A program made the position numbers and the translations under genes. Below are positions 34,991-43,636 of a stretch of 64,000 nucleotides of DNA, one piece after another. This DNA is from Bradyrhizobium sp. CCBAU 53351 (lineage in GTDB: Bacteria > Pseudomonadota > Alphaproteobacteria > Rhizobiales > Xanthobacteraceae). How positions within the stretch are numbered: the first letter of the stretch is position 1; each line of letters opens with the position of its first letter. The notes below the pieces were generated by a model that made no database searches, had not been told where the DNA came from, and was given only the letters and a program-made list of their open reading frames with translations. Where the stretch lies: NCBI RefSeq assembly GCF_015291745.1, contig NZ_CP030059.1:3623501-3687500 (forward strand). The letters are read 5' to 3'.

Positions 34991-36232
34991 TCACTGTCTT
35001 GCTGTCACGGCACGATTGATCACGCGCGCCAGTGAGACGGCGGAGTCCGTACCGACCGGGGCGGCCTTGCCGATCGTCTTTCGCAGTGCGAAGGCCTCGG
35101 ACGCAAACAGCCTGTCCGGGTCCTCCGGGGCGTCCTTGATACCGGTGAGCAGGCGGACCTGCATGCCCTTCAGAAGCTCCGTCACGGCCGGTTTGGCGGT
35201 CGCCTTGTCGGCGGCGTCGGCCAGAAGAGCCTCCTGCCAGCCGCGGTGGGCATTCTTCGGCGTCACGCGCTCCACGAGCTTGTCGTAGCTGGTCTGGTAG
35301 GCGCCAATGGCGACGAGACGATCGTTCTCGGCAAGTTCCGGCGATGTGATCACCTCGGACCGCAGAGCCAGCATCTGCTCGTCCGCATGCTCCAACTCAC
35401 GCTTCATGATGCTGCTTGCAACACCCTGCCAGTGTCGATGAAATCCGAGCTGGGTGAGGGGATTGATCGTATCAGGCCCCTCGGGCAGCAGGCTGGCCGT
35501 GAACTCGATGGCCAGGAGGCAATAGTCCAATCCGGAGACACGTTGGCCGTCGAGCAGCAATCTGTCGTCGGTCACCACCAGCCGCTTGGCAACCGCCTCG
35601 TCGAGATCGGAGCCGGCAACCAGGAGATAGCCGCTGCGGCCGAGCGCATTGCCGTCGGCATACGAGAACAAGGGCGTGACGATGTTGAGCGCGAACAGGC
35701 CGGCGACCCGGTCGTAGATCTTTTCAGCCACGCGCAACCCCTCGGAAACACCCGGCGCGAGCCCGGTCTGCGTGGTCAGGTCGGCGGCCAATTGCAGGAC
35801 CTGCTGCGCGACGTCGTGAAAGGGAAGGCGGAACAGGCCGACGAACAGTGACAGATTGTCCTGCTTCATGGGCGCGCGCCTGACGGCGTAGATATTCTTG
35901 AAATCGACATAGCCTGGAGCGGCGCCGGCCGCCTTCAGCTGGGCGGCGATCTCGTCATTGCTCAAGATCGTGGGCCGGCGCTGGCGCCCGTCGCCGAAGC
36001 TGAACTCGGTGAGCACGACGCCGAGCGGAAGGAACGAGCTGAAGAACTTGCCGCCTTCCCGCAAGCCCATTTCGACCATGCGCACCCCGAAGTAGCTCGC
36101 TTCGGGCACGAAGGTCTGTCCAGCCGTCATTGCATTGCCGCCGCCCGAAGCGACGTAGCCGACATAGGGGCGCCGCAGCTCGCGGCTCGCCCAATGCTCC
36201 ACGACGTTCTTGAGTGTGGTCCAGACGGTCAT
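34991..36232 (-). CDS. Uncharacterised third protein of the sensor-CHAT operon (candidate effector or substrate)
   Basis: A 413-residue protein of no family I recognise. It has no signal peptide, no clear transmembrane helix and no obvious catalytic motif. Notable stretches are YVGYVASGGGNAMTAGQTF (residues 23-41), FFSSFLPLGVVLTEFSFGDG, NLSLFVGLFRLPFHDVAQQV and the acidic, helical C-terminal 130 residues. It begins 23 bp after the CHAT gene stops, so it is cotranscribed with it; an ATG at 36241 is also possible, but GGA at a better distance favours 36232. In other CHAT operons a neighbour is often the protease target; here that is only an inference. Confidence 0.7.
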   Translation of the reverse strand: MTVWTTLKNVVEHWASRELRRPYVGYVASGGGNAMTAGQTFVPEASYFGVRMVEMGLREGGKFFSSFLPLGVVLTEFSFGDGRQRRPTILSNDEIAAQLKAAGAAPGYVDFKNIYAVRRAPMKQDNLSLFVGLFRLPFHDVAQQVLQLAADLTTQTGLAPGVSEGLRVAEKIYDRVAGLFALNIVTPLFSYADGNALGRSGYLLVAGSDLDEAVAKRLVVTDDRLLLDGQRVSGLDYCLLAIEFTASLLPEGPDTINPLTQLGFHRHWQGVASSIMKRELEHADEQMLALRSEVITSPELAENDRLVAIGAYQTSYDKLVERVTPKNAHRGWQEALLADAADKATAKPAVTELLKGMQVRLLTGIKDAPEDPDRLFASEAFALRKTIGKAAPVGTDSAVSLARVINRAVTARQ

Positions 36233-36255
36233 GACAATCATCCACTACGAGCGGT

Positions 36256-37833
36256 TCACAGGCAGCGTGCTGCCCAATCGGTCGACTGCGCCAGCAGGAT
36301 CGGCGAGAGCCAGATCGGGCTTTCCTCGTCGTAGTTCAGGCTTTCCCACGATGCGCGGCACGCCTTCCGGAACGCGACGCAAACCGACCGCGTCTTGTGG
36401 AGTTCGTCATAGAACTCCTTGGCGAACTGCGGCGCGCGTTCGTCCTCCACGTTCCATCGGAAGCCCAACGCATAGGGGATTCCGTTCATCACCAATTGCT
36501 GAACGCAGCCCTTCGAGATGCCACGGCAGGCCGAGAGGTAGACCAGCGTCGTTGCTGACAGGCCGTCGGAGGCCGCCACCCTATCGAGTTTCAGGCCGAT
36601 CGCCTGCTCCGGCTGCATCCCGGGAAGGACCAGGGTCGCGGTCTGCTGGCCATCGCTGAAGGCGTGACCGGCATAGTGCAGAATGGTCGGCCGGAATGCG
36701 TCGAGCTGCTTCAGCAAATAGGCGGCCGCCTCGCCCGGAGGGGCATCCGACAGGTTGACGACCTTCAAATCGAAGCAGCCCGCGGCGCCCAGCTCTTCCA
36801 CGTGCTTCAGCTCGATGTCGATATTGCCGAGCTTGTCGAATCTCTTGCCGGCGCAAATCGCGCTGTCGAGTTTCATATCGGGATGCTCGCCGATCTGCGA
36901 ACGCACGAACATCAGTTTTGCGCCCGGCTTGATCCGCGCTCGCTCGCTGGCCCTTCCACGGACGAACGAGGGAATGCGCCGGACAATCGGCGCATAGAGA
37001 AGCACGAATGGTCCGTTTTCCTCCGAAAGATATCGGACGCTCGCCTCGAAGGGCACCGGGTAGAAGCCTGCGTCGCTGATGACAAATCGGAACGACAATC
37101 CCACCAGTCCACCCGCGGACTTCTCGATCTGCGAGAACAGATGTTCGCCGATCGCTTTGACGACGAAGCTCTTGAACAGGCGTGTTCCGACGTCGCGCGT
37201 CTGGCCGAGCCAATTGTTCGGCGGCATCTCATCGCGCGCATAGGCCAGAGCTGCAGACTTGAGGTCATCGAGATCGCTGATGGTGTTCCAGCGAAGCATC
37301 GAGCAGCCGTCTTCACCCGTTCCGAGCCGGCATTCCACCCTGGCGCTGTGGATTTCGATCTCAACCACCCGGAATGCGCCCGGAATGGCGTTCGTCTCGT
37401 CGGGGCGACCGGTGAGCATCGCAATGAACGGGCGCAGGATCCGGTGGCGGTGCAGCTGCAGGGCGTCCATCGGCAGGATCAGCGCATTGCCGGCGGCTCT
37501 GCACTCTTCCTCCAGGTCCGCGCAGGTCCCGAACGAGGGGGCGACCATCAGCACGGAGGTGTGCGGGTCCTGTGCCAAAACCACGGTGTTGAGCAAGTGC
37601 TTTGCACCGAGAGTCGTGCGTGTGTCGTAGCCTGCGCTCGGATCGATCGGCAACCGGGCATCGAGCACGAGCAGTTCGGTCTCGTTCGCGATGAGCCACT
37701 CGCTCGTCTGCGCCGGGGTCATCAGGGGCTTGTCGTACAAGTGCTCCGGGGCCACGCCTGCCGCGAGCAGATGTCCCCGCAGGGTTTCGAACATGTTTGG
37801 CTCGGCGGTGGCGATCGCAATCTTGGCTGTCAT
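36256..37833 (-). CDS. Pseudo-receiver fused to CHAT (caspase-like) protease
   Basis: A 525-residue protein. Residues 1-140 look like a response-regulator receiver (IAIATAEPNMFETLRGHLLA; ELLVLDARLPIDPSAGYDT, with D58 at the phospho-acceptor site), but the acidic pair after strand 1 is lost. Residues 150-525 form a CHAT domain: VPFEASVRYLSEENGPFVLL, then the catalytic histidine H390 in HYAGHAF, the catalytic cysteine C436 in VYLSACRG, and the terminal GFRWNVEDERAPQFAKEFYDEL. The fold matches clan CD peptidases (caspase, separase). Its ATG overlaps the sensor gene's TGA (37830-37833), so synthesis is coupled. Confidence 0.9.
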   Translation of the reverse strand: MTAKIAIATAEPNMFETLRGHLLAAGVAPEHLYDKPLMTPAQTSEWLIANETELLVLDARLPIDPSAGYDTRTTLGAKHLLNTVVLAQDPHTSVLMVAPSFGTCADLEEECRAAGNALILPMDALQLHRHRILRPFIAMLTGRPDETNAIPGAFRVVEIEIHSARVECRLGTGEDGCSMLRWNTISDLDDLKSAALAYARDEMPPNNWLGQTRDVGTRLFKSFVVKAIGEHLFSQIEKSAGGLVGLSFRFVISDAGFYPVPFEASVRYLSEENGPFVLLYAPIVRRIPSFVRGRASERARIKPGAKLMFVRSQIGEHPDMKLDSAICAGKRFDKLGNIDIELKHVEELGAAGCFDLKVVNLSDAPPGEAAAYLLKQLDAFRPTILHYAGHAFSDGQQTATLVLPGMQPEQAIGLKLDRVAASDGLSATTLVYLSACRGISKGCVQQLVMNGIPYALGFRWNVEDERAPQFAKEFYDELHKTRSVCVAFRKACRASWESLNYDEESPIWLSPILLAQSTDWAARCL

Positions 37834-40742
37834 GCCGGTGCCTCCTGCGCGCACAATGGCAGTTCGAACTCGAATCCCGTGCCGTCCAGCTCGGCCAGGG
37901 TACCGTCGTGCTGCTCGACGGTCTTGCGTATCGCCTCGACCGCGATGCTGGCCATCTGCCGTGCCCGGTGCTGGCTCTGCTCGATCGGGTCCACAGCCGA
38001 CGGAGCGATGGTGTCGGCAATCGTCGCGGGCAAGCGCATGGATACCGAGAGGCGATGCGGCTGCCGTTCTGAGATCGTCACGGTCAGCTTGTCGTTCGGC
38101 GTGATGCGCAACGACAAGAGGGAGCTGAGGGCGGAGCGAAACGCAAAGCTCAACCGCTTCGTCCAGCCCCTGACCAATAGGGTACGTCGGATCGCAATCT
38201 CGTCGACGAGGTGGATGGCCTCACGATCCTCGACGGGAAGGCCCTCGACCTCCTGATAGAGAAGTTCCAGGACGTCGAACTGTTCGGGCGCTTCCTGCGG
38301 GGTCTGCTGAACGACAAGACGCTCGGCCAGGCGCTCGAAGGTCAGATCGGCCCGAAGCAAATGGTTGGCCGCCTGCTCGAGCAGACCGGAGCAGTTTCTC
38401 ATAAGGTCCGGCTTGCCGAGGAGCGAGGCGGCGCTGCGCAGCAGGCCATCGGCCATCAACAGCGGAGCGCGGGTCTCGCGCGCGACAGCCGTGACGGTTT
38501 CCTCCAGATAGCCCCAGTCGCTCTCCCGGCTTTGGTCGGCGAGGCTGGTGAACAGCCAGAGCTGATGACCATAGTCGTCGTTCAACGGCTCGCGATTGGC
38601 GAGAACCGTCAGCTCGGTGCGCGGCGCATCTCCGATCGCCAAATGGACCCGCAGCCGGTGCTGGATGCCGGTTTCCGCCAGTTGCACGGAGTCTTCGTCC
38701 CGAGCGCCAAATGACGAGAGCTTCTTGTCACGTGCCTGGCCGAAGATGTTGGCCGCGGCACCATTCATGTGGCAGATCGTGCCGACGGCATCCACGATGA
38801 CGGCTGCCTGCTCGATCCTGTTCATGAGCGCATACTCGATCGCTTCGTGCCAGCGAGCCGCAAAGATCTGTTCGCAGTCGGCGGCAAGCCCGCTTGCCGC
38901 GTCCCGATCAGGTCCGCGGAACGCGTTCAGCTCCGACGATTCCATGTCCAGAATGAGCTCGATCTTGCCATTCACGAACAGAGGCACGGTCATGGCAGAT
39001 CGTTGATCGGGGGCGGTCTGGATGAAGCCGTAATTCCGCTCGGTGTCGCTGATATCAGGAACGACGAGAATGTCCCGCGCGGTCAGGCAGCTGCCGAGCA
39101 TGCCGCTGGACAGTTCCTGAGTGTATTCGGCCTTGCGGTCGGCCGATTTCACCAAAAGGTTTCTGTCGTTCTTGACGTGCTCGGAAACCAGCACGAACCT
39201 GCTGCGCAGGCGATCGACCCGGAACACGCCGACATACTCCCAGCCCAGGCATTTTGTGGTGCCGGTGGCCAGCAGTTCGGCGATGGCGCGCGCACTCGGC
39301 GCCTTGTTCAAGTCATCCTTGAGCTTGCGCAAGGCGTGCGCCTGAGCATGTTCCATGGCAGCGTTTGCGGCCTGCAAGATCTCCTCGACGCCGAGATTTT
39401 GCAGCGTGCGCAGGTCAGCGGCGGTGTATTTGTGCTTGCGGGACAGCAGAGCCAGCGAGCTTCCGAACCGGCCTCCCGCCTTGCGTATCGGCAGCACGAG
39501 CATCGACTCGAACTTGTCGTCGATGATGGCCTTGCTCACCGGATTGTCTTTTTCCTCCGGATTGCGGCTCTCGACGAACCCGGCCAGATCGTTGTCCCAC
39601 GTCTTGCCCTGCTCGAGCCACTCGATCACGCCAGGCGGCACCTTGAACCAACGTGTGCTCCACTCCCAGCTGGGTCGTGGAGAGATAGTGACGGCTCGCC
39701 AATAATCGTTGAGATCGTTGTAGACCCCGAACGTGCTCATTTCGAATGGGATAACCTTGCCGATCGCCTGAAGCGTCGCCTCGATGATCTCTTGCGGATC
39801 ATCGTGCCCGGCGAGAATCGTCTTGAGCTCGTGACGCGCGCGATCCTCGGCAAGAGGAGCGAACAGCACCAACAACCCTGCCGAGCTGTTCGGTGCTTCC
39901 ATGTAGGGCGTTCCGCTGACCCTTGCCAGAACGGACCGACCGTCTTTTGGACGGAGCCGGACGAAGCTGGAGAAGCCGGTCTGCTTGGTGATCCATTCGG
40001 CGAACAGGTTCGTCGTTCCGTCGTCGTCTGGCCCGAACACGTGAGAGAGCGACATCTCCTTGAGCTCTGATTCCGAGAACCCCAGGACCTGCGCGGCTCG
40101 CTCGTTCGCGAACCGGATCTTGCCGGTCAGGTCGGTGCGGAGCACGCCATCCTGCAAGGCATCGAGGCGGCTCTGTTCCGCGCTCTGATCGAGCAGGAGG
40201 GCGTAATTGCCCGGTTTGCCGTCTTCGTCGCGCAACGGGCCGATCTCGACTCTGACCTGACGAACCGTTTCGCCGGTCTGGATGTCGGCCCGCAAGCTCG
40301 TGTTGTGATTTGCCCGGAGCGCCATGTACACATCGGCCGCACGGGATCCGAACAAGCCGGAGAAGGGAGCGCCGCGTTTGCCGGGAATGAGCTTGTCGAA
40401 TGCCGCATTGGAATAGACGATGCGACCGTCATTCGCCAGTTCGACGAAGGGAATCTCGCTGTAATGCGCGGCTTCATCAAGCGCGTCATACCGCTCCGAC
40501 AATACGTTCAGCACGGTATTTTGCGATTGCAGGATTTTGCCGACGGTGTGAGCGTCGAAGCCGAATTCCGAGACGAGCATCCGCGCTTGCTCGTTGACCA
40601 GAGGCTGCAGCGCGGTGGTCAGGCTGGTCTGCCGATTTCGGAGCGCGCCGATGACGTGGCGCCTGACGACTTCCTCCGACGTCAACGAGCGAGGGCCCCA
40701 GTCACCTGAGACTAGCGATGGTGTCGCACGGAGTTCCTCCAT
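37830..40742 (-). CDS. Multi-domain PAS/GAF sensor with degenerate histidine-kinase core
   Basis: A 970-residue soluble sensor, first gene of the three-gene operon. Approximate domains: helical N-terminus 1-90; PAS 92-190 (FVELANDGRIVYSNAAFDKL); PAS 195-300 (GVLRTDLTGKIRFANERAAQVLG); GAF 310-465; GAF 480-635; PAS 640-735 (AVIVDAVGTICHMNGAAANIFG); then a HisKA/HATPase-like module. In the H-box AVARETRAPL the histidine is replaced by R755, and no N-box or DxGxG motif is visible, although the C-terminal AIRKTVEQHDGTLAELDGTG keeps the HATPase end. Autophosphorylation is unlikely. GAGG lies 6 bp before the ATG. Local GC is lower than the flanks. Confidence 0.85.
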   Translation of the reverse strand: MEELRATPSLVSGDWGPRSLTSEEVVRRHVIGALRNRQTSLTTALQPLVNEQARMLVSEFGFDAHTVGKILQSQNTVLNVLSERYDALDEAAHYSEIPFVELANDGRIVYSNAAFDKLIPGKRGAPFSGLFGSRAADVYMALRANHNTSLRADIQTGETVRQVRVEIGPLRDEDGKPGNYALLLDQSAEQSRLDALQDGVLRTDLTGKIRFANERAAQVLGFSESELKEMSLSHVFGPDDDGTTNLFAEWITKQTGFSSFVRLRPKDGRSVLARVSGTPYMEAPNSSAGLLVLFAPLAEDRARHELKTILAGHDDPQEIIEATLQAIGKVIPFEMSTFGVYNDLNDYWRAVTISPRPSWEWSTRWFKVPPGVIEWLEQGKTWDNDLAGFVESRNPEEKDNPVSKAIIDDKFESMLVLPIRKAGGRFGSSLALLSRKHKYTAADLRTLQNLGVEEILQAANAAMEHAQAHALRKLKDDLNKAPSARAIAELLATGTTKCLGWEYVGVFRVDRLRSRFVLVSEHVKNDRNLLVKSADRKAEYTQELSSGMLGSCLTARDILVVPDISDTERNYGFIQTAPDQRSAMTVPLFVNGKIELILDMESSELNAFRGPDRDAASGLAADCEQIFAARWHEAIEYALMNRIEQAAVIVDAVGTICHMNGAAANIFGQARDKKLSSFGARDEDSVQLAETGIQHRLRVHLAIGDAPRTELTVLANREPLNDDYGHQLWLFTSLADQSRESDWGYLEETVTAVARETRAPLLMADGLLRSAASLLGKPDLMRNCSGLLEQAANHLLRADLTFERLAERLVVQQTPQEAPEQFDVLELLYQEVEGLPVEDREAIHLVDEIAIRRTLLVRGWTKRLSFAFRSALSSLLSLRITPNDKLTVTISERQPHRLSVSMRLPATIADTIAPSAVDPIEQSQHRARQMASIAVEAIRKTVEQHDGTLAELDGTGFEFELPLCAQEAPA

Positions 40743-41065
40743 AACAACCTCGCTCGCTTACGCATACCGGCGCCGACAGAGCGTCGAGAAGCGGCTCTTT
40801 TCGGTCTACTCATCTCGGCGAAACGGTGCCTACTGCGTAGTATGAAAGTCGCAAATAGTCTGGCGATCAATCCAGACTAGAAGCAACGATCGCGTGCGGA
40901 GTATGAAATGGTTCACAATGGAGCCCTTGAATCGAGCAAGCGCACCACATGAGGCTCCGGCTCATCGGCGTGAGATCGCGACTGACATCTGACAGTCGCG
41001 TCATCCATTGCAGCGAGAATCGAAAGAAGGTCAGCCGAGCTGTGCCATGTTGGCTTCGGCGCTGC
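40743..41065. other. Low-GC intergenic region upstream of the sensor operon
   Basis: No gene is supported here. It contains two perfect inverted repeats with the same geometry: TAGTCTGG/CCAGACTA (40856-40863 and 40872-40879) and CGCGACTG/CAGTCGCG (40977-40984 and 40993-41000), each with 8-bp arms and an 8-bp spacer. agtatgaaa occurs twice (about 40839 and 40899). The first repeat is about 115 bp upstream of the sensor ATG and could be an operator; the second could end the DUF2147 transcript. Confidence 0.5.
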
Positions 41066-41929
41066 CTAGTTGACCCGTGTCCATGTCTGGCCGCCGCAGA
41101 ACATGCCGCCGAAGGCGCAGCCCTGCACGCGCAGGCGATCGGTGCCTTTCATCGCGATCGTCGAATCGTAAGTCGAGCCGGAGTTCGGATCGAGGATGCG
41201 CCCGGACCACTTCTGGTCCTTGCCGGGCTTCATGTTGATCAGAACCTGCTCGCCGTTCTGGTTCGATTTGCCGTCGACCGAATAGCCGCACAGATTGGTG
41301 CCGCATTGCTCGATGCGGACCTTGCCTTCCTTCTCCTCGGTGAGCCAGACGCCGAGCGGTGAATTGAGATCGCGCGTGGGGGCGGCTGCTGGAGCGGGCG
41401 GGGCGACGGCAGCGGCCTGAACGGGAGCAGGGGCCGGCGCGGGAGGCGGAGGCGGAGCCGGTGGCGCCGCAGCCACTGCGGGGGCCGGCGGCGGTGCTGC
41501 GGCGGGCGCTGCCTGCTGCTCGACTGGCGCAGGTGCCGGAGGAGGCGCGGCCGGCGGCAACACTGCCGTCTCGGCCGGCGCGTTGCTGGCCGTTGCCGCC
41601 GCAGGCGGAGCCGGCGGTGGGGCTGCGGCAGCGGGTGCGGGCGCCTGCACGGCGGCGGCGGGCGGTGTGGTGACGGGCGCGGGGGCTGGCGCGGCCGGCG
41701 CTTGCGGCTCGACCGTGGCTTGCTGCGGCGGCTGCTGGCCCGGAGACGCCTCGTTCTTCTTAGCCTTCTTGGCCTTGGGCTGGGGGGTGTTGTCGTACAC
41801 GCCGGGGATTTGCACCGTGCCGCGGTCCGGGTCGATGCGAATGGTGCGCCCGCCATATTCGAAAGTGTACTGCGCCTGCGCAGCGGTGCTCGCCAAAAGG
41901 AATGCGGCCGTGGCCAACAGCTTCCTCAT
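41066..41929 (-). CDS. Secreted DUF2147 domain protein with long Ala/Pro linker
   Basis: A 287-residue exported protein. Residues 1-19 form a signal peptide (MRKLLATAAFLLASTAAQAQ). A short N-terminal part (YTFEYGGRTIRIDPDRGTVQ) is followed by about 120 residues of nearly pure Ala/Pro, and residues 190-287 match DUF2147: PLGVWLTEEKEGKVRIEQCG, LCGYSV, GKDQKWSGRILDPNSGSTYD and a last strand ending in WTRVN. DUF2147 proteins are envelope-localised and of unknown function. The start was set at 41929 because AGGAG is 6 bp upstream. Confidence 0.82.
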   Translation of the reverse strand: MRKLLATAAFLLASTAAQAQYTFEYGGRTIRIDPDRGTVQIPGVYDNTPQPKAKKAKKNEASPGQQPPQQATVEPQAPAAPAPAPVTTPPAAAVQAPAPAAAAPPPAPPAAATASNAPAETAVLPPAAPPPAPAPVEQQAAPAAAPPPAPAVAAAPPAPPPPPAPAPAPVQAAAVAPPAPAAAPTRDLNSPLGVWLTEEKEGKVRIEQCGTNLCGYSVDGKSNQNGEQVLINMKPGKDQKWSGRILDPNSGSTYDSTIAMKGTDRLRVQGCAFGGMFCGGQTWTRVN

Positions 41930-42188
41930 TTCCATCTCCTGAACAGGTGGTCCCCGTACCGACGGCTTACGCACCGGCGGCATTCCAAAACGTGATCTAG
42001 ATCACTGTCACGGTATGAGTCGTCGTCCTGCGGTGTCGGGTTCAATAGGCCAAGGGCCCGTCCAAAGTTTGGCCGGGGCAAGCGACAGGAGGACGCGGCC
42101 GGAAGCGCCGTTCCAATGCAATCGGAACGGGATTCCGGCTCATCGCGTCACGGCGTCTGTCCTGACGCGACCGGTCCTTGAGATCGCT

Positions 42189-42968
42189 CTAATCGAACCA
42201 GGCGGCGTAGATCTTCCAGTAGCTGCCGTCCTCCATGGAAATGTGCAGCCACTGGTCGACGAAGGCCTTCAGCGCCATGTCGCGCTGAAGCCAGTAGGCC
42301 TTCTCGGAAAAATCGAAGGGTTTTTCCGGATGCACGGCGCACAGCACGCCCTGGTGCTGCTTCTGCTGGTAGCGCGTCTCCGAGGCGTCCGTCATCATGA
42401 GATCGGCATTGCCCTTGGCGATCTCGTCGAAAATCACGGTGTTGTCGGGGAAGACGGTGATGTCGGCATCCTTGATGTTGGCGCGTGCGAAGCGCTCGTT
42501 GGTGCCGCCGGGATTGACGATGACGCGAGTGCCCTTCTTGTCGATGTCGGCGATGCTCTGGTATTTGCCGACGTCGGCGCAGCGGGCGATCGGCGTCTTG
42601 CCCTCGCGCATGATCGGCGTCGAGAAGAAGCCCTTCTTCTGCCGGTCGAGCGTGACCGAGACGCCGCCCATCGCGATGTCGAACTGGTCGGCCTCGAAAT
42701 CCTTCATCAGCTTCGGCCAGGCGGTCGGCACGAACTCGACCTTGACCCCGAGCGCCTTGCCTAGCGCCTCCGCCATGTCGACGTCGAAGCCGCCGAATTT
42801 CTGCGTCGCCTTGTCCAGATAGGTGAAGGGCTTGTAGTCGCCGGTCATGCCGACGCGCAAGGTGCCGCGCTTGACGATCTCATCCAGGCGCGAGGGCGCC
42901 TGCTGCGCATGGGCCGAAAGGGTTGCCAGCAGTGCGACGGCCATAGCCAATGCGATTCGAACGATCAT
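42189..42968 (-). CDS. Periplasmic cyclohexadienyl dehydratase-like protein (SBP family 3 fold)
   Basis: A 259-residue precursor with signal peptide MIVRIALAMAVALLATLSAHAQ. The fold is that of amino-acid ABC binding proteins, but the sequence follows PheC, the periplasmic arogenate/prephenate dehydratase: VNPGGTNERFARANIKDADI, FPDNTVIFDEIAKGNADLMM, TDASETRYQ (the glutamate equivalent to PheC's catalytic Glu), LCAVHPEKPFDFSEKAYWL and FVDQWLHI. No ABC permease or ATPase is next to it, which also favours an enzyme. The ATG at 42968 follows GGAGAAGAG. Binding-protein function remains possible. Confidence 0.75.
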   Translation of the reverse strand: MIVRIALAMAVALLATLSAHAQQAPSRLDEIVKRGTLRVGMTGDYKPFTYLDKATQKFGGFDVDMAEALGKALGVKVEFVPTAWPKLMKDFEADQFDIAMGGVSVTLDRQKKGFFSTPIMREGKTPIARCADVGKYQSIADIDKKGTRVIVNPGGTNERFARANIKDADITVFPDNTVIFDEIAKGNADLMMTDASETRYQQKQHQGVLCAVHPEKPFDFSEKAYWLQRDMALKAFVDQWLHISMEDGSYWKIYAAWFD

Positions 42969-43071
42969 CTCTTCTCCACCCCAGCGCAAGCTGTCATTGT
43001 GCAGCTCATTACGGCGTGGATTTAGACCAGATGGGAGCTTCTGGCGAGGCGGAATTGAAAGGAATCTCGAC

Positions 43072-43581
43072 GTGACAATCTCGATGTACGAGGCCTCGGT
43101 CGGCCTCTTCGTGCCGTATTTGCGTAACCTGTCGGTCCTGCTCGACAAGGGTGTCGCCTATGCGGAGGCCCGCAAGTTCAATCCGGCGGTCCTGCTCGGC
43201 ATGCGCCTTGCGCCGAACATGTACGATTTGGCGCAGCAGGTCGGCGAGGCCTGCCGCCACGCCACTGTCGCGCCGGCCTTGCTGGCAGAGTGCGAGCCGG
43301 TGGCGCTGCCGGCACTGGAGCACGACATGGCCGGGCTTCAGGCGCGCATCGCGACCTCGCTCGAGTTCATTGGAAGCCTGCCCCGCGCGGAGATCGAGGC
43401 GGCGGCGGAGCGCAATGTCTTCTTCAAGCTGAAGAACGGGACCGAGCTGCCCTTCACAGGGCGGACGCTGCTGCTGACGTTCAGCGTCCCGCAGTTCTTC
43501 TTTCACGTCACGACCGCCTACGACCTGTTGCGGCACGCCGGCGTCGAGCTCGTGAAGAAGGATTATCTCGGAAGAAAATAG
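43072..43581 (+). CDS. DUF1993 family protein
   Basis: A 169-residue cytoplasmic helical-bundle protein of the DUF1993/DinB-like type. SMYEASVGLFVPYLRNLSVLLDKG at the N-terminus, LGMRLAPNMYDLAQQVGEAC and FSVPQFFFHVTTAYDLLRHAGV are characteristic. Function is unknown. The GTG at 43072 was chosen since AAAGGA is 8 bp upstream; an in-frame ATG lies at 43084. It is divergent from the PheC-like gene. Confidence 0.82.
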   Translation: MTISMYEASVGLFVPYLRNLSVLLDKGVAYAEARKFNPAVLLGMRLAPNMYDLAQQVGEACRHATVAPALLAECEPVALPALEHDMAGLQARIATSLEFIGSLPRAEIEAAAERNVFFKLKNGTELPFTGRTLLLTFSVPQFFFHVTTAYDLLRHAGVELVKKDYLGRK

Positions 43582-43590
43582 AGGCTTGGC

Positions 43591-43619
43591 GTGCACTCTC
43601 CCAGCGGGGAGAGGTGCAC
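43591..43619. terminator. Hairpin between convergent genes
   Basis: GTGCACTCTCCC (43591-43602) pairs with GGGAGA-g-GTGCAC (43607-43619) around a 4-nt loop, with one bulged base. It sits between convergent genes and can act on both strands, although neither side carries a long T run. Confidence 0.6.
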
Positions 43620-43636
43620 GGAGAAAGGCGGCAGCG

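Noticed and set aside
34991-36232. Third gene of the CHAT operon as a bacterial gasdermin
   Set aside because: CHAT or other proteases sit beside gasdermins in known systems, but this protein is longer (413 residues) and I see no gasdermin-like N-terminal pattern or palmitoylatable N-terminal cysteine. Left as unknown.
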